From Kistimonas sp964291485 (GTDB taxonomy: Bacteria; Pseudomonadota; Gammaproteobacteria; Pseudomonadales; Endozoicomonadaceae): DNA of 64,000 bases. The position numbers and the translations under genes are program-made. The DNA lies in the NCBI GenBank assembly GCA_964291485.2, contig OZ220224.1:3410001-3474000 (forward strand). The letters are read 5' to 3'. The notes below the pieces were generated by a model. That model had not been told where the DNA came from and made no database searches. It saw only the letters and a program-made list of their open reading frames with translations. Below, in pieces: positions 15,688-25,062 of the stretch. Each line of letters starts with the position of its first letter. The first letter of the stretch is position 1.

Positions 15688-18405
15688 TTAGACAATCTTG
15701 CCATGACACTGCTTGTACTTTTTGCCGGAACCACAAGGGCAAGGCTCGTTACGCCCGACCTTCTTGCCATCCCGGACAAACGGCTGCGCAGACGACTGTT
15801 CAGCTGGCTGCGGCTCACCGGCAGGGGCATCCATTGCGGCGGCCTGTTCATGCTGGAATTGCATTCTACGAGCCAACTCCTCACGACGCTGACGCTCCAT
15901 CTCTTCCGTACGATCGTTGTCCTGAACCTGAACATGGGACAGGATACGAATCACTTCGTGCTTGATATCACTGAGCATTTGCTGGAACAGCTCAAAGGCT
16001 TCACGCTTGTATTCCTGCTTGGGGTTCTTGGCAGCAAAACCACGCAAATGAATCCCTTGGCGCAGATGGTCCATCGTCGCCAGATGCTCCTTCCACTTAT
16101 CATCCAGAATCCGCAGGAGGATATGCTTCTCAAACGCTCTCAGCGCTTCGGCACCGGCCATTTCTTCTTTCTGCTGGTAAGAGGCAACGACTTTGTCAAG
16201 AATCCGCTGACGCAGGCCTTCCTCTTCCAGGTGATCTTCTGCTTCTAACCACTCAGCAATGGGCAGCTTTTCAGCAAATTCGGAAGCAATCCGGGTTTCC
16301 AAGCCAGGAATATCCCACTGTTCTTCCAGCGTTTGCGGCGGAATATATTCATTAATGATTTCTTCAATCACTTCTTCACGGATATTGGCAATGCTATCTG
16401 CCACATTTTCCGCTTCAAGCAGCTCATCACGCTGGGCATAAACAACCTTACGTTGGTCATTGGCCACATCATCATATTCCAGCAGCTGCTTACGAATATC
16501 GAAGTTACGGCCCTCGACCTTTCTCTGGGCCTTTTCAATAGCATTGGTAACCATGCGATGCTCAATCGCTTCGCCTTTCTCCATTCCCATCGCTTTCATG
16601 AAGTTCTTAACTCTGTCTGAAGCGAAAATACGCATCAGGTTATCTTCAAGCGACAGATAAAAACGGGAAATACCAGGATCACCCTGACGACCCGCACGGC
16701 CTCGCAACTGGTTATCAATACGACGGGACTCGTGACGCTCGGTACCGATAATATGGAGGCCACCTGAATCCAGCACCTGCTGATGGCGCTTTTGCCATTC
16801 AGCCTTAATTCGGTCAATATCATCCTGAGTGGCATTATCGAGTTCTGCCACCTCAGCTTCCCAGTTACCACCAAGGATAATGTCCGTACCACGACCAGCC
16901 ATGTTGGTGGCAATAGTCACAGTGCCAGGACGCCCTGCCTGGGCAATAATTTCGGCTTCTTTTTCGTGGTATTTGGCGTTCAGAACCTGATGGTTGATCT
17001 TGGCTTTTTTCAGCGCCGCCGACAGGAGTTCTGAAGATTCGATGGATGCAGTACCGACCAGAATCGGTCGTCCTTCATTCATGGCCGTCTTGATGTCCTC
17101 AATGATTGCATCGTATTTTTCCTGAATCGTCAGGAAAACGAGGTCATTGAGATCATTACGAGACATGGGCTTGTTAGTCGGAATAACAACCACATCCAGC
17201 CCATAGATCTGACGAAATTCATACGCTTCGGTATCAGCCGTACCCGTCATACCGGAAAGCGTTTCATATAAACGGAAGTAATTCTGGAAGGTGGTAGAAG
17301 CCAGTGTCTGACTTTCCGCCTGAATTGCGACACCTTCTTTAGCTTCCAGGGCCTGATGCAGGCCTTCTGACAGGCGTCGACCATGCATGGTTCTGCCCGT
17401 GTGCTCGTCAACGAGCAGGATGTCGCTGCCGTTGACAATATAATCTACGTTCTTGTGAAAGAGGACATGCGCCTTCAACGCAGCATTGACATGATGCAGA
17501 AGATTCAGGTTATTGGAGGCATAGAGGCTCTCACCTTCGGGCAGCAATCCTTCCTGAGTCAGCAGTTCCTCAATGAACTGATGCCCCTCTTCCGTTAACT
17601 CTACCTGCCGGGTTTTCTCGTCAACCTGATAGTGACCTTGCTCTTCACCCTCTTCATAGCGACGCGTCAACTTTGGAATCAAACGGTTTATGCGCTTGTA
17701 GAGTTCAGAACTGTCTTCAGCAGGGCCTGAAATAATAAGCGGCGTTCTCGCCTCATCAATCAGGATGGAGTCAACCTCATCCACAATGGCGAAATTCAGT
17801 GGACGCTGGAACTTATCCTCAGCACTGAAAGCCATGTTGTCGCGCAGGAAGTCAAAACCAAATTCGTTGTTGGTACCGTAGGTGATGTCCGCCTGGTAAG
17901 CAGCACGCTTGTCTTCCGGCCCCTGCATTGGCACAACTACACCAACGGTCATCCCCAGGAATTCATAGAGAGGCCGCATCCAGTTGGCATCACGAGTAGC
18001 CAGATAGTCGTTGACTGTAACGACATGAACACCTTTGCCGGACAGCGCATTAAGATAAGCCGGCAATGTTGCAACAAGCGTTTTACCTTCACCGGTTCGC
18101 ATCTCAGCAATACGGCCTTCATGCAGCGTGATACCACCAATCATCTGCACATCAAAGTGACGCATACCCATGATGCGCTTGCTGGCCTCACGACAAACGG
18201 CAAACGCCTCTGACATGATCTGATCAAGGGTTTCCCCTTTTTCAAGACGCGCCTTGAACTCACCGGTTTTCGCCTGCAGCTGCTCATCTGTCAGCTGGGA
18301 AATTCCGTCTTCCAGGGCGTTGATGGCCTTAACCACCTTACCCATTTTTTTGAGTTGTCGGTCGTTTTTACTACCAAAAACTTTCTTAATTAGGGGTGCC
18401 AACAT
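15688..18405 (-). CDS. secA: SecA, preprotein translocase ATPase
   Basis: A 905-residue motor that pushes unfolded preproteins through SecYEG. Visible are the Walker A region MRTGEGKTLVATLPAYLNAL, the DEAD-like DEVDSILIDEARTPLI, NBD2 with TNMAGRGTDIILGGNW, a helical scaffold domain, and the C-terminal zinc/SecB-binding tail CPCGSGKKYKQCHG. Length matches E. coli SecA (901). No secM-like gene lies upstream; a LytM-type peptidase gene occupies that position between lpxC and secA. The Shine-Dalgarno match is weak. Confidence 0.97.
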   Translation of the reverse strand: MLAPLIKKVFGSKNDRQLKKMGKVVKAINALEDGISQLTDEQLQAKTGEFKARLEKGETLDQIMSEAFAVCREASKRIMGMRHFDVQMIGGITLHEGRIAEMRTGEGKTLVATLPAYLNALSGKGVHVVTVNDYLATRDANWMRPLYEFLGMTVGVVVPMQGPEDKRAAYQADITYGTNNEFGFDFLRDNMAFSAEDKFQRPLNFAIVDEVDSILIDEARTPLIISGPAEDSSELYKRINRLIPKLTRRYEEGEEQGHYQVDEKTRQVELTEEGHQFIEELLTQEGLLPEGESLYASNNLNLLHHVNAALKAHVLFHKNVDYIVNGSDILLVDEHTGRTMHGRRLSEGLHQALEAKEGVAIQAESQTLASTTFQNYFRLYETLSGMTGTADTEAYEFRQIYGLDVVVIPTNKPMSRNDLNDLVFLTIQEKYDAIIEDIKTAMNEGRPILVGTASIESSELLSAALKKAKINHQVLNAKYHEKEAEIIAQAGRPGTVTIATNMAGRGTDIILGGNWEAEVAELDNATQDDIDRIKAEWQKRHQQVLDSGGLHIIGTERHESRRIDNQLRGRAGRQGDPGISRFYLSLEDNLMRIFASDRVKNFMKAMGMEKGEAIEHRMVTNAIEKAQRKVEGRNFDIRKQLLEYDDVANDQRKVVYAQRDELLEAENVADSIANIREEVIEEIINEYIPPQTLEEQWDIPGLETRIASEFAEKLPIAEWLEAEDHLEEEGLRQRILDKVVASYQQKEEMAGAEALRAFEKHILLRILDDKWKEHLATMDHLRQGIHLRGFAAKNPKQEYKREAFELFQQMLSDIKHEVIRILSHVQVQDNDRTEEMERQRREELARRMQFQHEQAAAMDAPAGEPQPAEQSSAQPFVRDGKKVGRNEPCPCGSGKKYKQCHGKIV

Positions 18406-18452
18406 AATTTCAGTAATGCCTAAACTGATCGAATCCCGAAAAAAATAATGAA

Positions 18453-19388
18453 TTATCGGCTGGCACGGTATATATAACGGGCCGGGTTTACCTGACGACC
18501 ATTCACCAGCACTTCAAAATGCACATGTGGGCCGGTTGAACGTCCAGTGCTACCCATCAGGCTTATGGTCTGTCCCTTGCTGATAATATCGCCAACACTC
18601 ACCAGAATGTCTTTGTTATGGCCATAACGGGTGACATACCCATTACCATGATTGATCTCAACCAGGTTGCCATAACCACTTCGCTTACCTGCCCAAGTCA
18701 CCACACCAGAACCGACGGCTATAACATCCGAGCCATCCTTACCGGCAAAATCAACCCCTTTATGCCACGCAGGGCGTCCACTGAACGGATCGGTTCTACG
18801 ACCAAAAGGAGATGACATCCACCCTTTTTTGATAGGGCGCCCGGCTATGTAGACATCATCCTGTAATTTGCGGTCCAGCAGCAGGTTTTCAAGAACATTA
18901 AGCTGCTCTTCACGCTTATCAACCTGCATCGCAAGCTGGTCAATTAACGAAACAAAATCCGGCGGCTGATAACTGATGCCGGATTCCACCATTTCATCAG
19001 GCCCCCCCTGTGCAGCCGGGGAGCTGAAATCAAATTCACCTGCATCCAACTTTGCCATCGCGGTCAGGCGTTCACCCAAAGCATCCAAACGAAGAATTTG
19101 TCCCTGAATTTGCGCTAACTGTACTGCCAACGCATCAATTTCAAGACTGGCATTACCACGAATTGCATCAATATCATCCTGCTGACGTGCAATGGTCTGT
19201 TGCCATTGCGACAACTCTCTAGCCGTCAGTGAACCACCAACATTGACATTGACCATTGACCAGGCCAAAAAATAGCCACTGAACAAAAGAGTTACTGCAA
19301 CCAAGCAGCCGAAAAATACCAGCTTTCGTGGTTTTAAATTGACAGTCTGGCTCTTGCCATGCTGCTGGCTGACAACAATTATCTTCAT
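18453..19388 (-). CDS. LytM/M23-family metallopeptidase, membrane-anchored
   Basis: A 311-residue protein with an N-terminal transmembrane anchor (residues ~25-45, VFFGCLVAVTLLFSGYFLAW), a predicted coiled coil (~65-175) and a C-terminal M23 domain. Zinc-ligand motifs are intact: WHKGVDFAG (H-x3-D) and GPHVHFEV (HxH). With intact ligands it is probably an active D,D- or glycyl-type endopeptidase or envelope hydrolase rather than an EnvC-like activator. A gene of this type between lpxC and secA is also found in Pseudomonas. Start MKIIVVSQ is chosen because the upstream extension looks non-coding. Confidence 0.88.
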   Translation of the reverse strand: MKIIVVSQQHGKSQTVNLKPRKLVFFGCLVAVTLLFSGYFLAWSMVNVNVGGSLTARELSQWQQTIARQQDDIDAIRGNASLEIDALAVQLAQIQGQILRLDALGERLTAMAKLDAGEFDFSSPAAQGGPDEMVESGISYQPPDFVSLIDQLAMQVDKREEQLNVLENLLLDRKLQDDVYIAGRPIKKGWMSSPFGRRTDPFSGRPAWHKGVDFAGKDGSDVIAVGSGVVTWAGKRSGYGNLVEINHGNGYVTRYGHNKDILVSVGDIISKGQTISLMGSTGRSTGPHVHFEVLVNGRQVNPARYIYRASR

Positions 19389-19703
19389 TGTCACATTAAC
19401 CGGGTCTATACCTGTTATACAGTTATGTTGTTCAGTTCTGCCCAGCCCTGTATACAGCCAAACCGGTGGAACCGTACCAAATAAAAAATCAAGCCGGCCA
19501 ACTCTAGCATTAGCCATCCCCCCCCGCAACTGCAGCACATTGTGGACTCACGACCACAGGCAAACAATCTCCACAAGCATTAAGCTAACTGTCCACCTCA
19601 AATGCGGGAGCACAACACTGCTTACTAAAACCGAGCACTACGACTTAAATCTAGAACACCCTAGCCAACTTTCGCCACCTCAAACAGCCTCATCCACAAT
19701 GGC
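19389..19703. other. gene-free stretch between lpxC terminator and the M23 peptidase gene
   Basis: About 315 bases upstream of the peptidase gene contain no credible gene. A plus-strand open frame here has low-complexity, protein-unlike content and no Shine-Dalgarno site. Promoter elements for the peptidase-secA unit should lie here; TATAGA and TATAAC boxes are visible about 20-35 bases before the start codon, but I see no convincing -35 partner. Confidence 0.4.
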
Positions 19704-19734
19704 AGAAAAAAGAAAAGCCACCTGAACAGGTGGC
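19704..19734 (-). terminator. strong terminator at the end of the dcw cluster (after lpxC)
   Basis: On the minus strand GCCACCT-GTTC-AGGTGGC (19734-19717) is a perfect 7-bp stem followed by TTTTCTTTTTT. This is a canonical Rho-independent terminator 25 bp past the lpxC stop. Confidence 0.92.
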
Positions 19735-19759
19735 TTAAAAAGAGAGAAGTAAAACAGTA

Positions 19760-20674
19760 TCAGGCCACAATCAACGTTGGCCGAGCATACGAAATAGGCG
19801 CACTGGTAGCATCTTCAAATGTCACCATTTCCCAGGCAGACTCATCAGCAATCAATGCACGCAACAACTTGTTATTCAGCGAATGGCCAGACTTATGACC
19901 AATAAATTCACCAATCAGACTGGTACCGAGAAGATACAGGTCGCCAATCGCATCCAACATCTTGTGCTTCACAAACTCATCGTCATAGCGAAGGCCATCT
20001 TCATTGAGAATGCGGTACTCATCAACCACGATGGCGTTATCAACACTACCGCCGAGCGCCAGATTTTGTGAACGTAAATACTCAATATCTTTCATGAAGC
20101 CAAAGGTACGAGCCCGACTCACTTCCTTAACAAAGGACGTGCTGGAGAAGTCGATACTGGAACGCTGCACCAAGCCCTTGAATACAGGATGATCAAAATC
20201 AATACTGAACGTCACCTTGAAACCATCAAAGGGAACAAAGGTGGCCGTCTTGCCGTCTTCTTCTACGGTGACTTTCTTCTTGATGCGAATAAATTTCTTC
20301 GCCGCAGCCTGCTCCTCAATACCCGCAGACTGAATCAGAAAGACGAAGGGACCCGCACTGCCATCCATGATGGGCACTTCATGCGCTGTCACTTCAACGT
20401 AGGCGTTATCAATACCCAAGCCCGCCATCGCAGACAAAAGGTGTTCAACGGTATCGACTCGTACACCGTCTTTTTCCAGTGAAGTGCAGAGTGTCGTCTG
20501 CCCTACATTCTCGGCACGCGCCGGAATTTCAACTACAGGATCCAGATCGGTACGACAGAATACAATGCCGGTATCGACAGGTGCAGGCTTCAGCGTCAGG
20601 TAAACCTTCTCGCCGGAATGAAGCCCCACTCCTGTAGCACGAATAATATTTTTGAGCGTTCGCTGTCTAATCAT
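19760..20674 (-). CDS. lpxC: LpxC, UDP-3-O-acyl-GlcNAc deacetylase
   Basis: A 304-residue zinc amidase catalysing the committed step of lipid A synthesis in the cytoplasm. Zinc-site motifs are present: VDTVEHLLSAMAGLGID (His), and HKMLDAIGDLYLLG (His and Asp), with the catalytic His in HKSGHSLNNKLL. MIRQRTLKN aligns with the usual start; nine extra codons upstream are in frame but unsupported. It is the last gene of the dcw block, before a strong terminator. In E. coli LpxC is degraded by FtsH; the C-terminal tail here (ARPTLIVA) is similarly hydrophobic. Confidence 0.96.
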   Translation of the reverse strand: MIRQRTLKNIIRATGVGLHSGEKVYLTLKPAPVDTGIVFCRTDLDPVVEIPARAENVGQTTLCTSLEKDGVRVDTVEHLLSAMAGLGIDNAYVEVTAHEVPIMDGSAGPFVFLIQSAGIEEQAAAKKFIRIKKKVTVEEDGKTATFVPFDGFKVTFSIDFDHPVFKGLVQRSSIDFSSTSFVKEVSRARTFGFMKDIEYLRSQNLALGGSVDNAIVVDEYRILNEDGLRYDDEFVKHKMLDAIGDLYLLGTSLIGEFIGHKSGHSLNNKLLRALIADESAWEMVTFEDATSAPISYARPTLIVA

Positions 20675-20775
20675 GACCCAGCCGTTAGCTTGCATCTGCA
20701 CAAAATAGTCAATAATCGGCCATTCTAGCAGAGTAATCTCGCCTTACAAAGTGTTACATCTTGACCGCGCAGGCT

Positions 20776-21927
20776 TTAATCAGCCTGACGGCGTAAAAAT
20801 GCCGGAATATCCAGATAGTCCGTATCCGTCTTAGCGCTGGGTGCTGCATCAACATCACTGCCCGCAACCGCTTTCTTACGAAGGATGGTAGGACGATCAA
20901 GCTCGCTGTAGTTCACATTGCCATCAGCGCTCTTGGCAGCATTATCAACAACCTTTTTAACCTTCTGCTCCGGCTTACCAAGCCCGGTCGCAACGACCGT
21001 GACACGTATCTCATCGGACATTTCCGGATCAATAACAGTACCCACTACCACCGTAGCATCATCAGACGCAAATTGCTCAACAGTACTGCCCACTTCTGTG
21101 AATTCACCAATGGAGAAATCGAGACCTGCAGTAATGTTGACGAGAATACCCCGCGCGCCCTGAAGATCGACATCTTCCAGCAGAGGACTGCGAATCGCCG
21201 CTTCCGCCGCTTCTACTGCACGATTGGAGCCAGTCGCATTACCAGTACCCATCATCGCCATGCCCATCTCAGACATAACCGTCCGTACGTCCGCAAAGTC
21301 GACATTGATCATACCTGGGCGAATAATCAGGTCTGCAATACCCTGCACCGCACCCTGAAGCACGTCATTCGCTGCACAGAATGCAGACAGCAAGCTTGCA
21401 TCCTTACCTAGTACCGGCAACAGCTTTTCATTAGGGATGGTGATCAGGGAGTCCACGTGCTCAGCCAGCTCCTTTAATCCCTGATCGGCAATAGACATTC
21501 GCTTTCTGCCTTCGAAGGGGAAAGGACGTGTCACTACCGCTACGGTCAAGATACCCAGCTCTCTCGCCACTTCCGCCACAACAGGTGCAGCGCCGGTACC
21601 TGTACCACCGCCCATACCGGCAGTAATGAAAACCATATCCGCACCTGACAGCACTTCTGCCAGACGCTCACGATCCTCTAACGCTGCCTGTCGCCCAATT
21701 TCGGGGTTTGCGCCAGCACCGAGACCTTTTGTAATACCTGTACCCAGCTGCAGCAAGGTTCTGGCATTGAGATGCTTCAGGGCCTGAGCATCTGTATTGG
21801 CAACAATAAAGTCCACACCCTCAACCTGGCTGTTGAGCATGTGGTTGACGGCATTGCCGCCGCCACCGCCGACACCGACCACTTTTATGACCGCATTTTG
21901 CGGCACATTATCGACCAGTTCGAACAT
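20776..21927 (-). CDS. ftsZ: FtsZ, tubulin-like division GTPase
   Basis: A 383-residue GTPase that polymerises into the Z-ring at midcell. The tubulin signature GGGTGTGAAPVVAE is near residue 105, and VGVGGGGGNAVNHM near the N-terminus binds GTP. The C-terminal conserved peptide YLDIPAFLRRQ, which binds FtsA and ZipA, is intact and separated from the core by a variable linker of ~60 residues. GGAG lies 7 nt before the ATG. The gene follows ftsA by 57 bp and precedes lpxC. Confidence 0.98.
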   Translation of the reverse strand: MFELVDNVPQNAVIKVVGVGGGGGNAVNHMLNSQVEGVDFIVANTDAQALKHLNARTLLQLGTGITKGLGAGANPEIGRQAALEDRERLAEVLSGADMVFITAGMGGGTGTGAAPVVAEVARELGILTVAVVTRPFPFEGRKRMSIADQGLKELAEHVDSLITIPNEKLLPVLGKDASLLSAFCAANDVLQGAVQGIADLIIRPGMINVDFADVRTVMSEMGMAMMGTGNATGSNRAVEAAEAAIRSPLLEDVDLQGARGILVNITAGLDFSIGEFTEVGSTVEQFASDDATVVVGTVIDPEMSDEIRVTVVATGLGKPEQKVKKVVDNAAKSADGNVNYSELDRPTILRKKAVAGSDVDAAPSAKTDTDYLDIPAFLRRQAD

Positions 21928-21984
21928 GACAAATCTCCTTCTCTCTTAACTGTCCATTTTTATAGAATTGCTTCCCTAAAACAA

Positions 21985-23220
21985 TCAGAAGTTCCCCTGA
22001 AACCAACGTTTTATCTTCGCCAGAATGGGCTCTTCCTGCTTCTTTGAACCAAATGCCATATCCCCTTCACCCTGCATTTTCAGACCATAGTGAAGAAGGC
22101 CAACACCTGTGGCATAAATCGGATTGCGCACAACATCGGACATCCCGCGAACACTCTGGGGAACGCCGAGCCTGACCGGCATATGGAAGATCTCCTCGGC
22201 CAGCTCAACCACACCTTCCATCTTCGACGTGCCGCCGGTCAGTACTATGCCGGCTGCAATTAATTCTTCAAAACCGCTGCGCCGCAGCTCCGCCTGGATC
22301 AAAGTAAAGAGCTCGTCATAACGAGGCTCAACCACTTCAGCCAGGGCTTGACGAGATAATTCCCTCGGCGGACGCTCACCTACGCTGGGTACATTAATAG
22401 TTTCATCGGCACCCGCAAGCTGGGTGAGAGCACAGGCGTACTTGATTTTGATCTCTTCAGCAAACTGCGTCGGGGTACGCAGCGCCATGGCGATATCATT
22501 AGTGACCTGATCACCAGCGATGGGAATCACGGCAGTATGGCGGATCGCACCTTCTGTAAAGATCGCGATATCGGTCGTACCACCGCCGATATCCACCAGA
22601 CAGACCCCCAACTCTTTCTCATCTTCGGTCAGAACCGAGTAGCTGGAAGCCAGCTGCTCAAGGATAATATCCTCAACTTCCAGGCCACAGCGACGAATAC
22701 ACTTTTCAATATTCTGCGCGGCATTCACGGCACAAGTAACCAGATGCACCTTGGCCTCCAGCCGCACGCCAGACATCCCCAGAGGCTCTTTCACCCCTTC
22801 TTGCGTATCAATCACATACTCTTGTGGCAGGATATGCAGGATGCGCTGATCGGCAGGAATAGCCACGGCCTGAGCAGCATCAATCACCCGATCCATATCA
22901 GCCCGGGTCACCTCACGCTCACGAATGGCCACAATCCCGTGGGAATTGAGACTACGGATATGACTACCCGCAATACCGGCATAAACAGAGTGAATCTGGC
23001 AGCCTGCCATCAGCTCCGCCTCTTCAATGGCGCGCTGGATAGACTGTACCGTTGACTCAATATTGACCACGACGCCTCGCCGCAACCCCCGAGAAGGGTG
23101 CGAGCCAATGCCGATCACTTCGATATCACCGTTATCCGTGATTTCGCCCACGAGCGCCACCACCTTGGAAGTCCCGATATCCAGACCGACAATCATTCTT
23201 CCATTTCCCGTCGCCGTCAT
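21985..23220 (-). CDS. ftsA: FtsA, actin-like division protein
   Basis: A 411-residue actin-family ATPase that tethers FtsZ to the membrane and recruits later division proteins. The N-terminal phosphate-1 motif VGLDIGTSKVVALVGE, the LVDIGGGTTDIAIF phosphate-2 motif and VLTGGTSKMEGV adenosine motif are visible, with the C-terminal amphipathic membrane-targeting helix (AKIKRWFQGNF). Length is near E. coli FtsA (420). It sits between ftsQ and ftsZ as usual. Confidence 0.97.
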   Translation of the reverse strand: MTATGNGRMIVGLDIGTSKVVALVGEITDNGDIEVIGIGSHPSRGLRRGVVVNIESTVQSIQRAIEEAELMAGCQIHSVYAGIAGSHIRSLNSHGIVAIREREVTRADMDRVIDAAQAVAIPADQRILHILPQEYVIDTQEGVKEPLGMSGVRLEAKVHLVTCAVNAAQNIEKCIRRCGLEVEDIILEQLASSYSVLTEDEKELGVCLVDIGGGTTDIAIFTEGAIRHTAVIPIAGDQVTNDIAMALRTPTQFAEEIKIKYACALTQLAGADETINVPSVGERPPRELSRQALAEVVEPRYDELFTLIQAELRRSGFEELIAAGIVLTGGTSKMEGVVELAEEIFHMPVRLGVPQSVRGMSDVVRNPIYATGVGLLHYGLKMQGEGDMAFGSKKQEEPILAKIKRWFQGNF

Positions 23221-23257
23221 GCGTAACCTGCCTGTTGCTTCAACGTTTACCTGTTCA

Positions 23258-24109
23258 TCAGTTACTGCGATTTACTCTGCTTCCGTCATTCGCGTTCCAG
23301 GAAACCGCTATACCATCGCGATAGCGCAAGTCCACGCGTCGCACATCTTGCCACTGTTTCTGCAGCAATACATGATAAAGACGCACAAATCGTTGCATTC
23401 GCTTGACCAGATCACGATGTCCAAGGTTGACCTCAACATCCCCGACCTGGAACCACCAGCTCCCCGTCTCTCGCTGTCCCAGCGCTGCCATGGCCAGCCC
23501 TAAGGGACGAATCTGCTGGTTCAATGTCATATACTGCTGCATCACCTGCTGCGCAGCAGACTCTTTACCATAGAGCAATGGCAAATCACTGAAGCGGCTC
23601 AGATTATTCACCCGAAACACTTCGCCATCACCATTCAAAACACCGCCCCGCTTCCAGCGAGCCACCGGAACCTGCTCCTGAATACGGATACTCAGGGTTT
23701 CCGGCCAGATTTTCCGGACTTTTGCCCGGCTAATCCACGGCACGCTCTGCAAAGCGGTTTGCAGGCCTGCCACATCCAGGCGGAAAAACCGCTCTGCCAA
23801 AAACGGCGTAACCTGCTGCTCTACCACTTCCTTCGGCAGATAGCGAAATTCGCCTTCTACTTTCACACTTACTATCGGTCTGTCGAGCCAATTCCAGAGC
23901 CAGGGTAACGACCAAACAAATGCCCCAATCACCATCCCGGCCAGCATCAGCTTGGCGGCCTGCGCCCCTCGCTGCGTCCAGCGTCTGACAGACGCCTGAC
24001 GGTCTTCCAACCGCCTGGCACCATGCACTTTCCCGGCCGATCGGCTAACTGTCCGACTTTTCAGTCGGTCACGGCCATCTCGATCCGGGGCGTATAACCG
24101 GGTTTCCAT
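23258..24109 (-). CDS. ftsQ: FtsQ, divisome POTRA protein
   Basis: A 283-residue bitopic membrane protein of the FtsQBL complex. A basic cytoplasmic N-terminus (~1-50) precedes a transmembrane helix near 52-75 (AAKLMLAGMVIGAFVW), a POTRA domain beginning PIVSVKVEGEFRYLP, and the beta domain ending near QDVRRVDLRYRDGIAVSW. The ATG has GGAG at 8 nt and lies inside the 3' end of ddl (49-bp overlap), suggesting coupled translation. Confidence 0.94.
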   Translation of the reverse strand: METRLYAPDRDGRDRLKSRTVSRSAGKVHGARRLEDRQASVRRWTQRGAQAAKLMLAGMVIGAFVWSLPWLWNWLDRPIVSVKVEGEFRYLPKEVVEQQVTPFLAERFFRLDVAGLQTALQSVPWISRAKVRKIWPETLSIRIQEQVPVARWKRGGVLNGDGEVFRVNNLSRFSDLPLLYGKESAAQQVMQQYMTLNQQIRPLGLAMAALGQRETGSWWFQVGDVEVNLGHRDLVKRMQRFVRLYHVLLQKQWQDVRRVDLRYRDGIAVSWNANDGSRVNRSN

Positions 24110-25056
24110 GTCCCGTTCTCCTGCTGACCGGATGCCTGCAACAAGGCCAGCACCAGATCTTCAAACTCCAGCCCTGATGCACGGGCCGCCATGGGTACCA
24201 GGCTATGATACGTCATGCCAGGAATCGTATTCACTTCCAGCAGCCAGAACTGACCATCACCATCCTGCATCACGTCCACACGCCCCCATCCACGACAGCC
24301 AAGGCTGTTGAACGCCCGGAGCGCCAGCTCTCGCAATTCGCGCTCCTTTTCCTCACTGAGACCGCACGGGAGATGATAATGGGTCCCATCAGAGAGGTAC
24401 TTGGCCTCGTAGTCATAGAACACGTTGTCAGTCTCAAGCCGTATAGCCGGCAAAGCGTTACCGTTAAGAATGGCAACGGTAAATTCGGCCCCATCAATGA
24501 GACGCTCAACCAACACCTGCTCACCATGATCGGCCGCTTTGCGAATAGCATCGGCGAGCTGATCACGGGTATTCACCCGGGTCATGCCAATGCTGGAGCC
24601 TTCCTGGTTCGGTTTGACAAAGCAGGGAACCGGCAGATCATCAATATTGGCATTCCCTGTCACCAGCTGGTATTCCGGAGTCGGCAGACCAATACTCTGC
24701 CAGATCAACTTACTGCGATACTTGTCCATGGCCAATGCAGATGCTTTCACGCCGCTGCCGGTATAGGGAATCCCCATATACTCCAGCACGCCCTGAACAG
24801 TACCATCTTCGCCATCACCGCCATGCAGTGCCAGAAAAACACGATCCGGCTTGATCGTCTGCAGCTGGCTGATCAAGCCATCCTCAGTATCAATAAGGAT
24901 ACTGTCGACACCGCGACTCTGAAGCGCTGCGTGAATCCGACCGCCGGAATGCAACGATACCTGCCGTTCTGCCGACGTACCGCCATAAAGAACGGCTACA
25001 CGCCCGAGTGCATCCATACCGCCCCCTTGTTCATCCCTGCCAAATTGTTCACTCAT
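24061..25056 (-). CDS. ddl: D-alanine--D-alanine ligase
   Basis: A 331-residue ATP-grasp enzyme making the D-Ala-D-Ala dipeptide used by MurF. The N-terminal motif VLYGGTSAERQVSLHSG, the ATP-lid region EGSSIGMTRV, and metal-binding EVNTIPGMTYHSLVP are present. It is the DdlB type by its place in the dcw cluster. The frame could begin at either of two ATGs (residue 1 or 14); the first lies 6 bp past the murC stop and is listed. Confidence 0.96.
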   Translation of the reverse strand: MSEQFGRDEQGGGMDALGRVAVLYGGTSAERQVSLHSGGRIHAALQSRGVDSILIDTEDGLISQLQTIKPDRVFLALHGGDGEDGTVQGVLEYMGIPYTGSGVKASALAMDKYRSKLIWQSIGLPTPEYQLVTGNANIDDLPVPCFVKPNQEGSSIGMTRVNTRDQLADAIRKAADHGEQVLVERLIDGAEFTVAILNGNALPAIRLETDNVFYDYEAKYLSDGTHYHLPCGLSEEKERELRELALRAFNSLGCRGWGRVDVMQDGDGQFWLLEVNTIPGMTYHSLVPMAARASGLEFEDLVLALLQASGQQENGTWKPGYTPRIEMAVTD

Positions 25057-25062
25057 TCAGTT

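Noticed and set aside
19339..19725. Plus-strand 128-codon frame between lpxC and the peptidase gene
   Set aside because: No Shine-Dalgarno site, low-complexity composition, and its 3' end runs into the lpxC terminator.
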